From a bacterium (GTDB lineage: Bacteria > Vulcanimicrobiota > Vulcanimicrobiia > Vulcanimicrobiales > Vulcanimicrobiaceae): a stretch of DNA of 64,000 nucleotides. The translations under genes and the position numbers were made by a program. The DNA lies in assembly GCA_021794205.1 (NCBI GenBank), contig JAJYRH010000007.1, positions 32,633 through 96,632 on the forward strand, in the 5' to 3' direction. The notes beneath the pieces are model-generated. The model was not told the DNA's origin. It was given only the letters and a program-made list of their open reading frames with translations, and did no database searches. Positions 1 to 8,561 of the stretch are shown in pieces (position 1 is the first letter of the stretch; the number at the start of each line of letters is the position of its first letter).

Positions 1-476
1 CCATCTCGGCCTTGCAGACCGAGTACTCGCTCTGGACGCGCGACGTCGAAGACGAAATTTTGCAGACCATCCGCGAACTCGGTATCGGCTTCGTCGCCTA
101 TAGCCCGTTGGGACGTGGGTTTTTAAGCGGCGCCTTCAAGACGCCCGACGATTTTCCGGCCGACGATACGCGCCGCAATCATCCGCGTTTTCAGGGCGAG
201 AACTTCGCACAGAACCTCCGGCTCGTCGATCGCGTCCGCGAGATCGCCGCGGAGAAGGGCATCACGCCCTCCCAACTCGCGATCGCCTGGCTCCTCGCCC
301 AGGGGAACGATATCGTGCCGATTCCGGGGACCAAAAAACGCAAGTACCTGGAAGAGAACGTCGCCGCGGCCGAGGTGACGTTCAGCGCCGCCGAGCTCGC
401 GCGCATCGCCGACGCGGCACCGAAGGGCGCGACTGCGGGTACGCGGTATCCCGATATGAGCACCGTCAACCGCTAA
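1..476 (+). CDS. Aldo/keto reductase, C-terminal part (5' end outside window)
   Basis: This is the C-terminal half of an NADPH-dependent aldo/keto reductase, a TIM-barrel enzyme that reduces aldehydes or ketones. The frame is open from position 3 to the stop with no start inside the window, so the gene is truncated by the window edge. [11 protein letters not shown] and the nucleotide-binding stretch [14 protein letters not shown] are typical of the AKR family, nearest the AKR13-like oxidoreductases. The protein ends in a normal C-terminal helix (FSAAELARI). Substrate cannot be inferred. A separate promoter-like element follows, so it is probably not in one operon with the next gene. Confidence 0.9.
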   Translation, partial: ISALQTEYSLWTRDVEDEILQTIRELGIGFVAYSPLGRGFLSGAFKTPDDFPADDTRRNHPRFQGENFAQNLRLVDRVREIAAEKGITPSQLAIAWLLAQGNDIVPIPGTKKRKYLEENVAAAEVTFSAAELARIADAAPKGATAGTRYPDMSTVNR

Positions 477-485
477 CGCCTCCCG

Positions 486-494
486 TGCTATACT
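486..494 (+). promoter_or_regulatory. Extended -10 promoter element before the DUF190 gene
   Basis: TGCTATACT matches the extended -10 consensus TGnTATAAT with one mismatch, about 32 nt before the ATG at 527. No clear -35 is visible, as expected for an extended -10. Transcription would start near 501 and give a short leader containing the GGGAGACGAG ribosome-binding site. Confidence 0.5.
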
Positions 495-526
495 CTCGGA
501 GGTCATAGCCGCCTCCGGGAGACGAG

Positions 527-859
527 ATGGACGCGTTCCAAAACGGAAAAATGATGCGAATCTTCGTCGACGAGCGCGATCGTCGCGGGGGTCAGCCACT
601 CTATACCGCGATCGTCGAGTTCTTGCGGAAGCGCGGTATTGCCGGCGCGACCGTCCTACGCGGCATCGAAGGCTTCGGCGCGCACCAACAAATTCACGTC
701 GCCAAACCCTTCTCGCCGACGCCGAATTCGCCGGTCCTCATCGAGGTCGTCGACGAGGAGGAAAAGGTGCGCGCGCTGATTCCGGAGTTAGAGGCGATGA
801 TCGGCGAAGGGCTCATCACCGTCGAGAATATCTCCTACCTGCGCTTGCAGCGCTCGTAG
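527..859 (+). CDS. DUF190 (PII-like) protein
   Basis: This is a 110-residue DUF190 protein, a PII-like ferredoxin-fold family. Family signs are MMRIFVDERDRRGGQPLYTAIVEFLRKRGIAGATVLRG as successive elements near residues 10-45, and a hydrophobic strand PVLIEVVDEEEKVRALIPEL. DUF190 genes often sit beside the fluoride exporter crcB, but no crcB is visible here and the leader has no fluoride-riboswitch sequence. The start ATG has a GGGAGA site 5 nt upstream. The molecular role is unknown; binding of a nucleotide or other ligand is plausible from the fold. Confidence 0.85.
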   Translation: MDAFQNGKMMRIFVDERDRRGGQPLYTAIVEFLRKRGIAGATVLRGIEGFGAHQQIHVAKPFSPTPNSPVLIEVVDEEEKVRALIPELEAMIGEGLITVENISYLRLQRS

Positions 860-912
860 CCTCTTCCCAACTTCTTCGCAAATTTTCGGGCCTTTTCGAG
901 TACGCTCGCGCA

Positions 913-1503
913 GTGAAAACGCCGGGTCTTCGAAAGATCGTCCTTTTGCACGGCCACCCCGATCCCGACCGGGCGCGGTTGGGCTACGCGCTCGCCGATG
1001 CCTACGAGCGCGGTGCTCGAGCGGCGGGGCACGAGATCCATCGCGTCGATGTCGCCGATCTCGAGGTCGCGTTCTTGCGCACCAAGCGCTCGTGGGAGAC
1101 GGAGATGCCGACGCCGGAGATCCTCGCCCTGCGGGAGCGCGTTGCCGAGAGCGATCATCTCGCGATTTTTTTTCCGCTCTGGTTGGGAACGTTGCCCGCG
1201 TACTTCAAGGCGTTCTGGGAGCAACTCTTACGCACCGGTACCCCGCAGAACGGAAAGGCGGCGGCGCCTTCGATTCTCCGTGGGAAGAGCGCGCGTATCG
1301 TCGTGACGATGGGGATGCCGGCGCCATTTTTTCGCTGGTATTTCGGCGGGTACGGGGTGAGAAGTTTCGAACGCGGCATTTTGAAAATCATGGGTGTCGC
1401 GCCGATTCGAACTTCGTTGCTCGGCTCGGTCGAGGGGCGTGATGAAGCCGGTTACAAACACTGGATGGAGGAAATGAACGAGTTGGGACGGCGATGCAAC
1501 TAA
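913..1503 (+). CDS. NAD(P)H-dependent flavodoxin-fold oxidoreductase
   Basis: This 196-residue protein belongs to the flavodoxin-like NAD(P)H quinone oxidoreductase family (MdaB/Kef-ancillary type). The N-terminal strand ends in LLHGHPDPDRARLG, the FMN phosphate loop. FFPLWLGTLPAYFKAFWEQ is the second conserved flavin and dimer segment. The start is GTG at 913; a TACGCT -10-like element 6 nt before it and no Shine-Dalgarno sequence suggest a leaderless message. The 3' end overlaps bioB by 10 nt, so the two are probably cotranscribed. It likely performs two-electron reduction of quinones or related acceptors in the cytoplasm. Confidence 0.85.
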   Translation: MKTPGLRKIVLLHGHPDPDRARLGYALADAYERGARAAGHEIHRVDVADLEVAFLRTKRSWETEMPTPEILALRERVAESDHLAIFFPLWLGTLPAYFKAFWEQLLRTGTPQNGKAAAPSILRGKSARIVVTMGMPAPFFRWYFGGYGVRSFERGILKIMGVAPIRTSLLGSVEGRDEAGYKHWMEEMNELGRRCN

Positions 1504-2453
1504 CGAAGATCGATGCCGGCGCGGTGCGGGAGATCTACGAACGGCCTTTTCCGGAGCTGGCATTTGCGGCGATAGCGGCGCACCGCGCCGCGTTCGATCC
1601 CTTGGCGATTCAGCGTTCGACGCTGCTGAGCATCAAGACCGGAGGATGCTCCGAGGATTGCGGTTACTGCGCGCAGAGCGCGCGCCGCGAAACGCACGTG
1701 CGCCCCGAGCCGCTCGCGCCGATCGACGAAGTCGTCGCGGCGGCGCGTGCGGCGAAGGCGGAGGGCGCGACTCGTTTTTGCATGGGGGCGGCGTGGCGAG
1801 GCGTTAAAGACGGTCCCGCGTTCGAACGCGTGTTGGAGATGGTACGCGAGGTGAGCGCCCTAGGAATGGAGAGCTGCGTGACGCTGGGCGCGTTACAGCC
1901 GCATCAGGCGCGGGCGCTTCGCGAGGCCGGCTTGCAGTATTACAATCACAATCTCGATACCTCGCGCGACTATTATCCGCAGGTCGTGTCGACGCACGAT
2001 TACGACGACCGCTTGGAGACGCTCGAAGTCGCTCGCGCGGCGGGGCTGAGACTCTGCTGCGGCGGGATCATCGGCATGGGCGAATCTCGCGACGATCGCA
2101 TCGCGCTCATCGCAGAACTCGCGGCGATGGAGCGCCCGCCCGAATCGGTCCCGGTGAACGTACTGGTTCCCATCGAAGGAACGCCGCTCGCGGAACGGGC
2201 GACGTTCGATCCGATCGAACTCGCGCGAACGGTCGCCACCCTGCGCATCGTGCTGCCGTCGTCGTATATCCGCCTCGCGGCGGGACGCTCCGAAATGAGT
2301 GCGGAGTTGCAGGCGCTCTGCTTTTTGCTCGGAGCGAACTCGGTTTTCTCCGGCGATCGATTGTTGACGACCGAGAACACTCCGCTCGATAGCGATGCGG
2401 CGCTCTTCGCCGCGTTAGGCGTGCGCGCCGAGAACGGCGTGGCCCCGCACTAG
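1494..2453 (+). CDS. bioB: Biotin synthase BioB
   Basis: Radical SAM enzyme that inserts sulfur into dethiobiotin in the last step of biotin synthesis. GGCSEDCGYCAQSAR carries the CxxxCxxC motif (Cys52, Cys56, Cys59) for the 4Fe-4S cluster. YYNHNLDTSRDYYPQVVSTH and RLAAGRSEMS are further BioB signatures; the latter supplies the arginine near the 2Fe-2S cluster. Length (319 residues) is normal. It overlaps the upstream oxidoreductase by 10 nt. The TAG stop is interleaved with the stop of the convergent MerR gene. No other biotin genes lie in the window. Confidence 0.97.
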   Translation: MQLTKIDAGAVREIYERPFPELAFAAIAAHRAAFDPLAIQRSTLLSIKTGGCSEDCGYCAQSARRETHVRPEPLAPIDEVVAAARAAKAEGATRFCMGAAWRGVKDGPAFERVLEMVREVSALGMESCVTLGALQPHQARALREAGLQYYNHNLDTSRDYYPQVVSTHDYDDRLETLEVARAAGLRLCCGGIIGMGESRDDRIALIAELAAMERPPESVPVNVLVPIEGTPLAERATFDPIELARTVATLRIVLPSSYIRLAAGRSEMSAELQALCFLLGANSVFSGDRLLTTENTPLDSDAALFAALGVRAENGVAPH

Positions 2454-3196
2454 CGCGTCGCGTCGCGAGCGCGGCGTGCGCGTTCGATAAAGGCCCACGC
2501 CTTCGGCATCTGCGGCATCGCGGCGGCAACGTTCGCGCGGTTCCTCTCGTCGGCGTAGAGACCCGCGAGGGAGCGCTCCATCGCGGGATCGTTTTGCGTA
2601 AACGCGGCGACGAGGCGCTCCCATCGTTGGAGCAGGGCCTGCGCCCGCTCCGATGCCGGCTCGCTATCTTCGGCGGCGGCGATATCGGAGAAGAGCGCGT
2701 TCCACGCCGCCGATATCTGCGCTTGTTCGTTCTCCCCGAGCGCGCGTTCGCCGAGCGTGCGGAGTTGTTCGGGCGTGAAATGATTTTCGAAGTCGATCTG
2801 ATTCATCGTGAGCGTTCCTCGTATAGCGCGAACGAACGGCTCGCCTCGCAGCGCGGGTGCGAGGCGTACGCTCTCTCGAGCGAGGCGCATCGCATCGACA
2901 ACTTTTTCGATCCCCTGGCGGCGTTCTTCGAGCAACGCGATTTGTGCGTCGAGCGCGCGACCGATGTCGAAACGTTCGTCGTCGAGCATGCGACCGATCG
3001 TCGCGAGGTCGAAACCGAACGCCTTGAGGGTGACGATCTGCTGCAGCCGCATCAACTCGCGCTCGCCGTAGAGGCGATACCGGGCATCGCTGCGTCCGTC
3101 CGGGCGAAGCAATCCGATGCGGTCGTAGTGGTGGAGCGTCCGCACCGTTATTCCGGTAAGTCGCGCGAAGGCTCCAATGCGATATCGTTCGTTCAT
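2450..3196 (-). CDS. MerR-family regulator with TipAS-like C-terminal domain
   Basis: A 248-residue transcription regulator. Residues 1-70 form the MerR winged helix (RIGAFARLTGITVRTLHHYDR), followed by the dimerisation coiled coil. The C-terminal 110 residues (FENHFTPEQLRTLGERALGE and onward) resemble TipAS, a domain that binds thiopeptides or other small ligands in some relatives. The start is the ATG at 3196; an upstream in-frame ATG at 3238 lies inside the promoter and is rejected. The gene is divergent from two methyltransferases and probably controls the shared 100-bp promoter region and itself. The ligand is unknown. Confidence 0.88.
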   Translation of the reverse strand: MNERYRIGAFARLTGITVRTLHHYDRIGLLRPDGRSDARYRLYGERELMRLQQIVTLKAFGFDLATIGRMLDDERFDIGRALDAQIALLEERRQGIEKVVDAMRLARESVRLAPALRGEPFVRAIRGTLTMNQIDFENHFTPEQLRTLGERALGENEQAQISAAWNALFSDIAAAEDSEPASERAQALLQRWERLVAAFTQNDPAMERSLAGLYADERNRANVAAAMPQMPKAWAFIERARRARDATR

Positions 3197-3226
3197 AGTT
3201 GTATGCGGGCCATGCGGCCCTCCGAA

Positions 3227-3257
3227 ACTCTGCAGCATGACGTAAGGTGAGAGTCAA
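3227..3257 (-). promoter_or_regulatory. MerR-type promoter/operator with long spacer
   Basis: On the minus strand TTGACT (3257-3252) and CAGAGT (3232-3227) are separated by 19 bp, the spacing typical of MerR-controlled promoters. The outer ends form the imperfect inverted repeat GACTCT...AGAGTT. Transcription would start near 3220, upstream of the merR ATG at 3196. Autoregulation is inferred. Confidence 0.55.
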
Positions 3258-3296
3258 GTTCCGGGAGGCCCCGAGGTATTCTTTTTCGCTCCGCCA

Positions 3297-4049
3297 ATGG
3301 CAGAGGCAATGATCGATCCTACCCAACGCTTCTCCGAACGCGCCGCGGATTACGTCCTCGGCCGCCCGTCCTATCCGCCCGAAGCGATCGACGCGCTCTT
3401 CGAAGGCTTCGGAGATCCGCGAACGCTTCGCGTCGCCGATCTCGGCGCGGGGACGGGCATCTCCTCACGCCTGCTCGCCGCGCGTGCCGGATCGACCGTG
3501 GCGATCGAACCGAATTCCGCGATGCGCGCGAGTGCGGAACCGTTCCCGCGCTTGGAGTGGTGCGACGCGCGCGCGGAGGCGACCGGGCTTCCCGATGCAT
3601 CGTGCGATCTCGTCACCGCCTTTCAGGCATTTCATTGGTTCGACGCTCCGGCAGCCCTTGCGGAGATCGGACGCATCTTGCGCCCCGGCGGTCGTGCGGC
3701 GCTGCTTTATAACGAACGCGACGAACGCGATCCCTTTACCGCCGCGTACGGCGAGCTCGTTCGCGCTTTTGCAACCGATGAAAGCGAGGCGCGCCGCGCC
3801 GACGGCCGCATCGTGTTTCTGACGTATTCGGGCTGGAGGAAAGTGCGGTTTGCACCGTATCCAAACGCGCAACGGCTCGATCGTGCCGGCCTCTTCGCGC
3901 GAGCCGGCAGCACGTCGTACCTACCGCATGAAGGCGAGCCCGCCCGACGCCTCAACGACGAACTCGAAGCGCTCTTCGATCGCTTCGCGAGCGACGGATA
4001 CGTTACGATGACCATGCAGTGCTCGGTGACGCTCGCCGAGACACCATGA
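3297..4049 (+). CDS. Class I SAM-dependent methyltransferase
   Basis: A 250-residue Rossmann-fold methyltransferase. Motif I is VADLGAGTGISSRLL (residues about 42-56), followed by the acidic loop AIEPN and the FHWFDAP segment common in Methyltransf_11/TAM-like enzymes. The substrate is not evident. It is transcribed away from the merR gene and overlaps the next methyltransferase by the ATGA at 4046, so the pair is translationally coupled. Regulation by the divergent MerR protein is likely from position. In relatives such pairs often modify or detoxify small molecules, but that is inference. Confidence 0.85.
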   Translation: MAEAMIDPTQRFSERAADYVLGRPSYPPEAIDALFEGFGDPRTLRVADLGAGTGISSRLLAARAGSTVAIEPNSAMRASAEPFPRLEWCDARAEATGLPDASCDLVTAFQAFHWFDAPAALAEIGRILRPGGRAALLYNERDERDPFTAAYGELVRAFATDESEARRADGRIVFLTYSGWRKVRFAPYPNAQRLDRAGLFARAGSTSYLPHEGEPARRLNDELEALFDRFASDGYVTMTMQCSVTLAETP

Positions 4050-4831
4050 GCGACGTCACGGATTTTTCGGCGGGTGCCGCCGGCGATGCCGACGCGCAAA
4101 TTCGTTATCTCGACGGCGTCGCGCGCCTCGGTGCGCAAGCAAAAGAGGCGACCTTCGTCATGCAGGGCATCGAAGCGAACGCGCGCGTTCTCGACTGCGG
4201 CTGCGGAGTCGGCGACGACGTTCGCGCGATCGCCGCGCGCGTCGGCGAAGGCGGCGAGGCGATCGGCATCGATGCGAACGACGCCTTGATTGCGGCGGCG
4301 ATCGCGCGCGGCGTCCCTGCGAACGCCCGCTTTCTGACCGGCAGCGCCGAGGCGTTGCCGTTTCCGGAGCGCTCGTTCGATGCCATACGCGCGGAGCGTT
4401 TGCTCCAGCACTTGCTCGAGCCGCAACGCGCGGCGAACGAGATGTATCGCGTGTTGCGACCGGGCGGATCGTTGTTGGCGATCGATCAAGACTGGCAGAG
4501 TATCATCGTCGCGGGTGCCGACCGGAGCACCACGAGAACGATCGTCGACGCATTCGTCGATTCGCTCGCCGACGGCTGGGCGGGGCGCCGACACCGCGAA
4601 CATTTTGTTTCAGCCGGATTCACGCAGATCGAATCGCGCCCGTTCGTCACCTCGCTCTCGTTCGCGCATGCCTACGCGTTCGTGCTGGAATCTGCGGTCG
4701 CCGCGGCGATTCGCGCCGGAGCACTGGATCGGGAAGAGGCGGATGCCTGGGTGCGTGGCTTGCTCGCCGCCGATGCCCGCGGGGCGTTTTTCTACGCGGT
4801 GACGGTCTTTCTCACCATCGCCGTGCGTTAA
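4046..4831 (+). CDS. Second SAM-dependent methyltransferase of the pair
   Basis: A 261-residue class I methyltransferase with motif I RVLDCGCGVGDDVRAIA, acidic loop AIGIDAN, and the post-motif LRPGGSLLAIDQDW. The chosen start is the ATG at 4046 that overlaps the TGA of the first methyltransferase; nine extra in-frame codons upstream lie inside that gene. It resembles ubiquinone/menaquinone-type and demethylase-type Methyltransf_11 proteins, but the substrate is unknown. Not a duplicate of the first gene: the two proteins share only the fold motifs. Confidence 0.85.
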   Translation: MSDVTDFSAGAAGDADAQIRYLDGVARLGAQAKEATFVMQGIEANARVLDCGCGVGDDVRAIAARVGEGGEAIGIDANDALIAAAIARGVPANARFLTGSAEALPFPERSFDAIRAERLLQHLLEPQRAANEMYRVLRPGGSLLAIDQDWQSIIVAGADRSTTRTIVDAFVDSLADGWAGRRHREHFVSAGFTQIESRPFVTSLSFAHAYAFVLESAVAAAIRAGALDREEADAWVRGLLAADARGAFFYAVTVFLTIAVR

Positions 4832-4880
4832 CGGCGCGGCGCGAGAGGATTGCGCGCGCGCCGACGTTAACGGTGTACGC

Positions 4881-5231
4881 ATGACGTCCCAATATATTCT
4901 CGATGCCCACTTCATCGTCGCCGCGCTGGTGATCATCTGCGCCGTCGTTTTCAGCTGGAATACGATGGGGCGGCGCGTGATGGTCGCGGTGACGGGGCTG
5001 CAAGTTCTCGTCGGACTCGTGGTGGCGGGCGTCTTCCATCCGGCGAGCTCGCTGATCTGGCTGCACCTCACCGGCGCGCTGGCCGCGATGGTCGCCTATA
5101 TCTTCGCCCGACGGATCGGCGAGCAGCCGGGTAAGGGAGCGCTCGCTCTCGCGCTCTCGCTGCTTGGGCTGGTGCTTGCCGTCGGCACATTCGCGCTCGG
5201 CATGACGCTCGCGCGTGGTTCGATGTCGTGA
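4881..5231 (+). CDS. Small integral membrane protein of unknown function
   Basis: A 116-residue protein with four predicted membrane segments (about residues 8-25, 33-51, 57-75 and 85-108), separated by short polar loops such as NTMGRR and ARRIGEQPGKG. I do not recognise the family. Its GTGA stop overlap with the following GerMN gene suggests joint expression with the envelope genes downstream. Codon use and frame look native. Confidence 0.7.
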   Translation: MTSQYILDAHFIVAALVIICAVVFSWNTMGRRVMVAVTGLQVLVGLVVAGVFHPASSLIWLHLTGALAAMVAYIFARRIGEQPGKGALALALSLLGLVLAVGTFALGMTLARGSMS

Positions 5232-5788
5232 GTGAGATTCGGCGCAGCGGACACCGTTCGGCTGCGGCGTCGCGCCCGAATTATGCCATCCCAATCGTCG
5301 TTCTGCTCCTGCTCGCGATCGGCGTCGGCTGGTGGTTCACGCGCCCGCATGCGGCATCGCCCAATACGCTGACGATCTATTACACCAAAATGGACGGTAC
5401 GACCGTACAACCCTGGGATGTGACGCTGCGCCCGCGCCCTGCGGGCAGTACGCGCGCGCAATGGGCGCACGATCGCGCGCTCTACGCGGCGCTGCAAGCC
5501 GTTGTCGGCCCTCCCGCCGACATCCGTGCGGTGCGCTTTCCACCGGGTACGCGCGTGAACGACGTCGCGATTCACGGCTCGACGGTGACGGTCGATCTCT
5601 CGAAGGAAGTAGAATCGCAACCCGGCGGCACCTTCGGTGAGAATGCGGAATTTAAGGCGCTCGTGTACTCGATGACCGCGTTGCCGGGAATCTCTGCAGT
5701 GCAAATTACCGTTGATGGGGCGCGCCTTCCAACGCTGCCCGGTGGGCACCTCGAACTCGATGAACCGCTTCATCGCACGGATTTCTAG
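5228..5788 (+). CDS. Membrane-anchored GerMN-domain protein
   Basis: A 186-residue protein with a positively charged N-terminus, one membrane anchor (about residues 20-38, IPIVVLLLLAIGVGWWF) and an extracytoplasmic GerMN-like domain (LTIYYTKMD, LYAALQAVVGPP, ALVYSMTALPGISAVQITVDG). GerMN domains occur in GerM and LpqB-type proteins at the cell envelope. The GTG start at 5228 overlaps the previous TGA. Its 3' end overlaps the amidase gene by 29 nt, so a shared role in peptidoglycan or division is plausible. The exact function is unknown. Confidence 0.8.
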   Translation: MSEIRRSGHRSAAASRPNYAIPIVVLLLLAIGVGWWFTRPHAASPNTLTIYYTKMDGTTVQPWDVTLRPRPAGSTRAQWAHDRALYAALQAVVGPPADIRAVRFPPGTRVNDVAIHGSTVTVDLSKEVESQPGGTFGENAEFKALVYSMTALPGISAVQITVDGARLPTLPGGHLELDEPLHRTDF

Positions 5789-7757
5789 CGCGTTTTTCGC
5801 GCTCTGCTTCGCACTGCTCTGCGTCCCGCGCATTGCGAGCGCGGCACCGCTCTGGCAATTCGCGGGGCGCACGTTCGCCTTCACGCACGTCGAGAAGCGC
5901 GATTCGACGCTCCTCGTCGGCATCGACGATCCGGCGTTGCGCCGGCTCTTTCACGCGCTCGGAGCGATCGTTACCTGGAAACCGGGCGCGCGCTACGTGC
6001 TCGTTGCGACCGGCGAACCGACGATCCTCAGTTTCGCAATCGGGCATCGCACCTACGATATCGGGCCGCTTGCGGTTCGTTCTGCAGTCGCGCCGATCGT
6101 GCGCGGCGGGGAAGCGTACCTCGATTTCGATGCGCTCGCCCGCGCCTTAGGGCTTCGCAAAATCACCGGCGGTGCGGTGACGATTTTGCAGCCGCAGATC
6201 ACCAGCCTCGACGTTCGCGATGAAGGCAGCGGCATGCGCGTCATCGCGCGCGGCGCGATTCCCTTGCAGGCACGCCTGGTCCGCGAGAGTGCGCGACAGA
6301 TGACCTATGCCTTCGTCGGTCTCGGCACCCGCCTCTTGCACGTGCGCAGCGTCGATGCCGGCGGTCTCGTTGCGGTGGAGATTTCGCAGGTCGGCACGGC
6401 GGTGCACCCGACGACCTACCTCACCCTCGATCTCGATGGAACGTCGCACGTCGCACAGGTCGGTTCGCTCGATGGCCGCGATATCGGCTTCGTGATCGCA
6501 CCGGGAGCGCTCGCCGCCGCTTCGCCGGCTGCGCGCGCACCGCAGATCGTACGCGCGGTGCCGCTCGCAACGCCGAGCCCGGCGCAGCAGGTCGCCGTGG
6601 CGCCGCGTCCGCCACCAAACGCGGAACTGCCGACCGTCTCGCCGTGGAATCGCGTTGCGAACGAACCGCTGGCGACGAGTCCCCCGGTCGCCGAAGTGAC
6701 GCCCGCACCCTTGGTCGCGCTCGCACGGGTCGATACGATCCAAGCCCAGCTGACGCCGAGCGGTATCTCATTGCACGTCGCACTCACCGGGGCGGCCTCC
6801 TTCGATTGGCACCACCTTCGCGCACCCGACAACCGATTTTGGATAGATCTGCACGGCGCGACGTTAACGCCGACGGCAATCCCGCCCGCGGCCGGCGCAC
6901 CGATTGAAGACGTGCGCGCGCACCAGATCGATCCGCAGACGGTGCGCATCGCGCTCTCGGTTGACGGGGCACACGATATCTCGGTGACGCCCGATGCAAC
7001 CGGTCTCGATATTGCGGTGAATACCGCGCCCTCGCTCGCCGATGCCTCAACCGCCGGAACGGGGGTTGCGGGGACCGGAACCCCCAGTGTCGCGCTCGCC
7101 GCGGCAGCGCCGGTCGCCGGCGGCGACCCAAACCTGTGGAGCGTGAATCCCGTCGCGGCGTACGTTCCGACCAATCCGCGTTTGATCGTGATCGATCCCG
7201 GCCACGGCGGGAGCGATCGCGGCGCGGTACGACACGGTGTCGCCGAGGCGGTGCTGACGTTGGATATGGCCAAGCGGCTGCGAGCGATTCTCGAAGCGCG
7301 GGGCTGGCAAGTGATCATGACGCGCACGAAAGACGTCGACGTCTACGCTCCCTACGATACCGCCGAACAGGAGTTGCAGGCACGCGATAACATCGCCAAT
7401 CGCGCCGGTGCGAGGCTGTTGGTGAGCATTCATGTGAATGCGTATATCAATGCCGGCCCGAACGGGACCACCACCTATTATGCGAAGCCGATCGATCTGC
7501 CGCTCGCGCGCGACGTTCAGAACGAGCTCGCGGCACAGGTCGGCACCAAAAACGACGGCATCGTAAAGAGCCATCTCTATATTCCATTGCACGCCTTCAT
7601 GCCCGCATGTCTCGTCGAGACCGCGTTTCTCTCAAATCCCGACGATTTCGCCCTGCTCACCGATCCCGCGTGGCGACAGAAGGTTGCGGTCGCCATCGCC
7701 GACGGTATCACCGATTATGCAGGCGCGCCGCCCCCGGCAATCCAACCACAGCAATAA
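5760..7757 (+). CDS. N-acetylmuramoyl-L-alanine amidase (AMIN + Amidase_3)
   Basis: A 665-residue exported zinc amidase that cleaves the bond between MurNAc and the stem peptide. The start at 5760 begins an ordinary signal peptide (MNRFIARISS, then a hydrophobic core ending at ASA). A copper-amine-oxidase-N-like region follows (to about residue 115), then AMIN-like segments (one near residues 325-360). The catalytic domain is about 476-655. It has the zinc ligands in DPGHGG (His about 481), the Glu near 496 and SIHVNA (His about 558), and the catalytic Glu in VETAFLSNPDD (about 620). The neighbouring murI supports a cell-wall locus. Confidence 0.93.
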   Translation: MNRFIARISSAFFALCFALLCVPRIASAAPLWQFAGRTFAFTHVEKRDSTLLVGIDDPALRRLFHALGAIVTWKPGARYVLVATGEPTILSFAIGHRTYDIGPLAVRSAVAPIVRGGEAYLDFDALARALGLRKITGGAVTILQPQITSLDVRDEGSGMRVIARGAIPLQARLVRESARQMTYAFVGLGTRLLHVRSVDAGGLVAVEISQVGTAVHPTTYLTLDLDGTSHVAQVGSLDGRDIGFVIAPGALAAASPAARAPQIVRAVPLATPSPAQQVAVAPRPPPNAELPTVSPWNRVANEPLATSPPVAEVTPAPLVALARVDTIQAQLTPSGISLHVALTGAASFDWHHLRAPDNRFWIDLHGATLTPTAIPPAAGAPIEDVRAHQIDPQTVRIALSVDGAHDISVTPDATGLDIAVNTAPSLADASTAGTGVAGTGTPSVALAAAAPVAGGDPNLWSVNPVAAYVPTNPRLIVIDPGHGGSDRGAVRHGVAEAVLTLDMAKRLRAILEARGWQVIMTRTKDVDVYAPYDTAEQELQARDNIANRAGARLLVSIHVNAYINAGPNGTTTYYAKPIDLPLARDVQNELAAQVGTKNDGIVKSHLYIPLHAFMPACLVETAFLSNPDDFALLTDPAWRQKVAVAIADGITDYAGAPPPAIQPQQ

Positions 7758-7760
7758 GAT

Positions 7761-8561
7761 ATGCTGGGGCTTTTCGATTCCGGGCTCGGCGGTTTAACCG
7801 TGCTTCGAGCCGTTCGCGCGATGCTTCCCGACGAGGAGATCGTTTTTCTCGCCGATCAGGCGCACGTGCCATACGGCGACCGTAGCGAGGAAGAGCTCGT
7901 CGAACTGCTGCATGCAAATATCGCCTGGCTCGAAGGCGCGGGTGCCGACGCCATCGTTATGGCTTGTAACACCTCCTGTGCCGTCGCGCAGCGCCATGGC
8001 TGGCCGCCGAGCCGCGTTCGTATTCTCGATCTCATCGAATCCGCAGCGCTCGCCGTCATGCGGCGCGGCATCCGTAACGTCGCGGTGATCGCGACCGCTG
8101 CGACGGTGCGCACGGGTGCGTACGGCAGTGCGTTACGCGCGCGCGAGCCAGGGATGCAGGTCGCCGAGATCGCAGCGCCGGCGCTCGTGCCGCTCGTGGA
8201 AGCGGGTGATATCGAGAGCGATCGCGCGCGGCGAGCCGTCGCCGAGGTCTGCGAGGGCGTTCCCGCAGATTGCGAAGCCGTGCTGCTCGCCTGCACGCAC
8301 TTCCCGGTTCTCGACGCGCATTTCGCTGCGGCACTCGGGCCGAAGATCGCGAGGATCGATCCGGCACTCGTTCAGGCGGAGCGGGCGGTCGCACTCGCGA
8401 TCGAAGCGGGAAGCGCGCGCGGGAACGGGGGGACGCGCTGCGTCACCACCGGCGACGGCGCGCGATTCGCCGAGCAGCTCGCAATGATGCTCGGGCCCGA
8501 CCCATCGCGTACTAGTGAAGCAGTGCGTTTGGAATATGGAAAAGATCGAACAGCACGGTAA
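7761..8561 (+). CDS. murI: Glutamate racemase MurI
   Basis: Cofactor-independent racemase that makes D-glutamate for peptidoglycan. Both catalytic cysteines are present: Cys69 in MACNTS and Cys178 in LLACTHFP. The N-terminal FDSGLGGLTVLRAV and HVPYGDR are diagnostic. The 266-residue length is normal. It begins 3 nt after the amidase stop, so the two form an operon. Its 3' end overlaps the convergent PAP2 gene by 50 bp. Confidence 0.97.
   Translation: MLGLFDSGLGGLTVLRAVRAMLPDEEIVFLADQAHVPYGDRSEEELVELLHANIAWLEGAGADAIVMACNTSCAVAQRHGWPPSRVRILDLIESAALAVMRRGIRNVAVIATAATVRTGAYGSALRAREPGMQVAEIAAPALVPLVEAGDIESDRARRAVAEVCEGVPADCEAVLLACTHFPVLDAHFAAALGPKIARIDPALVQAERAVALAIEAGSARGNGGTRCVTTGDGARFAEQLAMMLGPDPSRTSEAVRLEYGKDRTAR

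Noticed and set aside
477..526. Possible fluoride riboswitch before the DUF190 gene
   Set aside because: The 50-nt gap is too short and lacks the conserved crcB-motif sequences; only a promoter and ribosome-binding site are visible.
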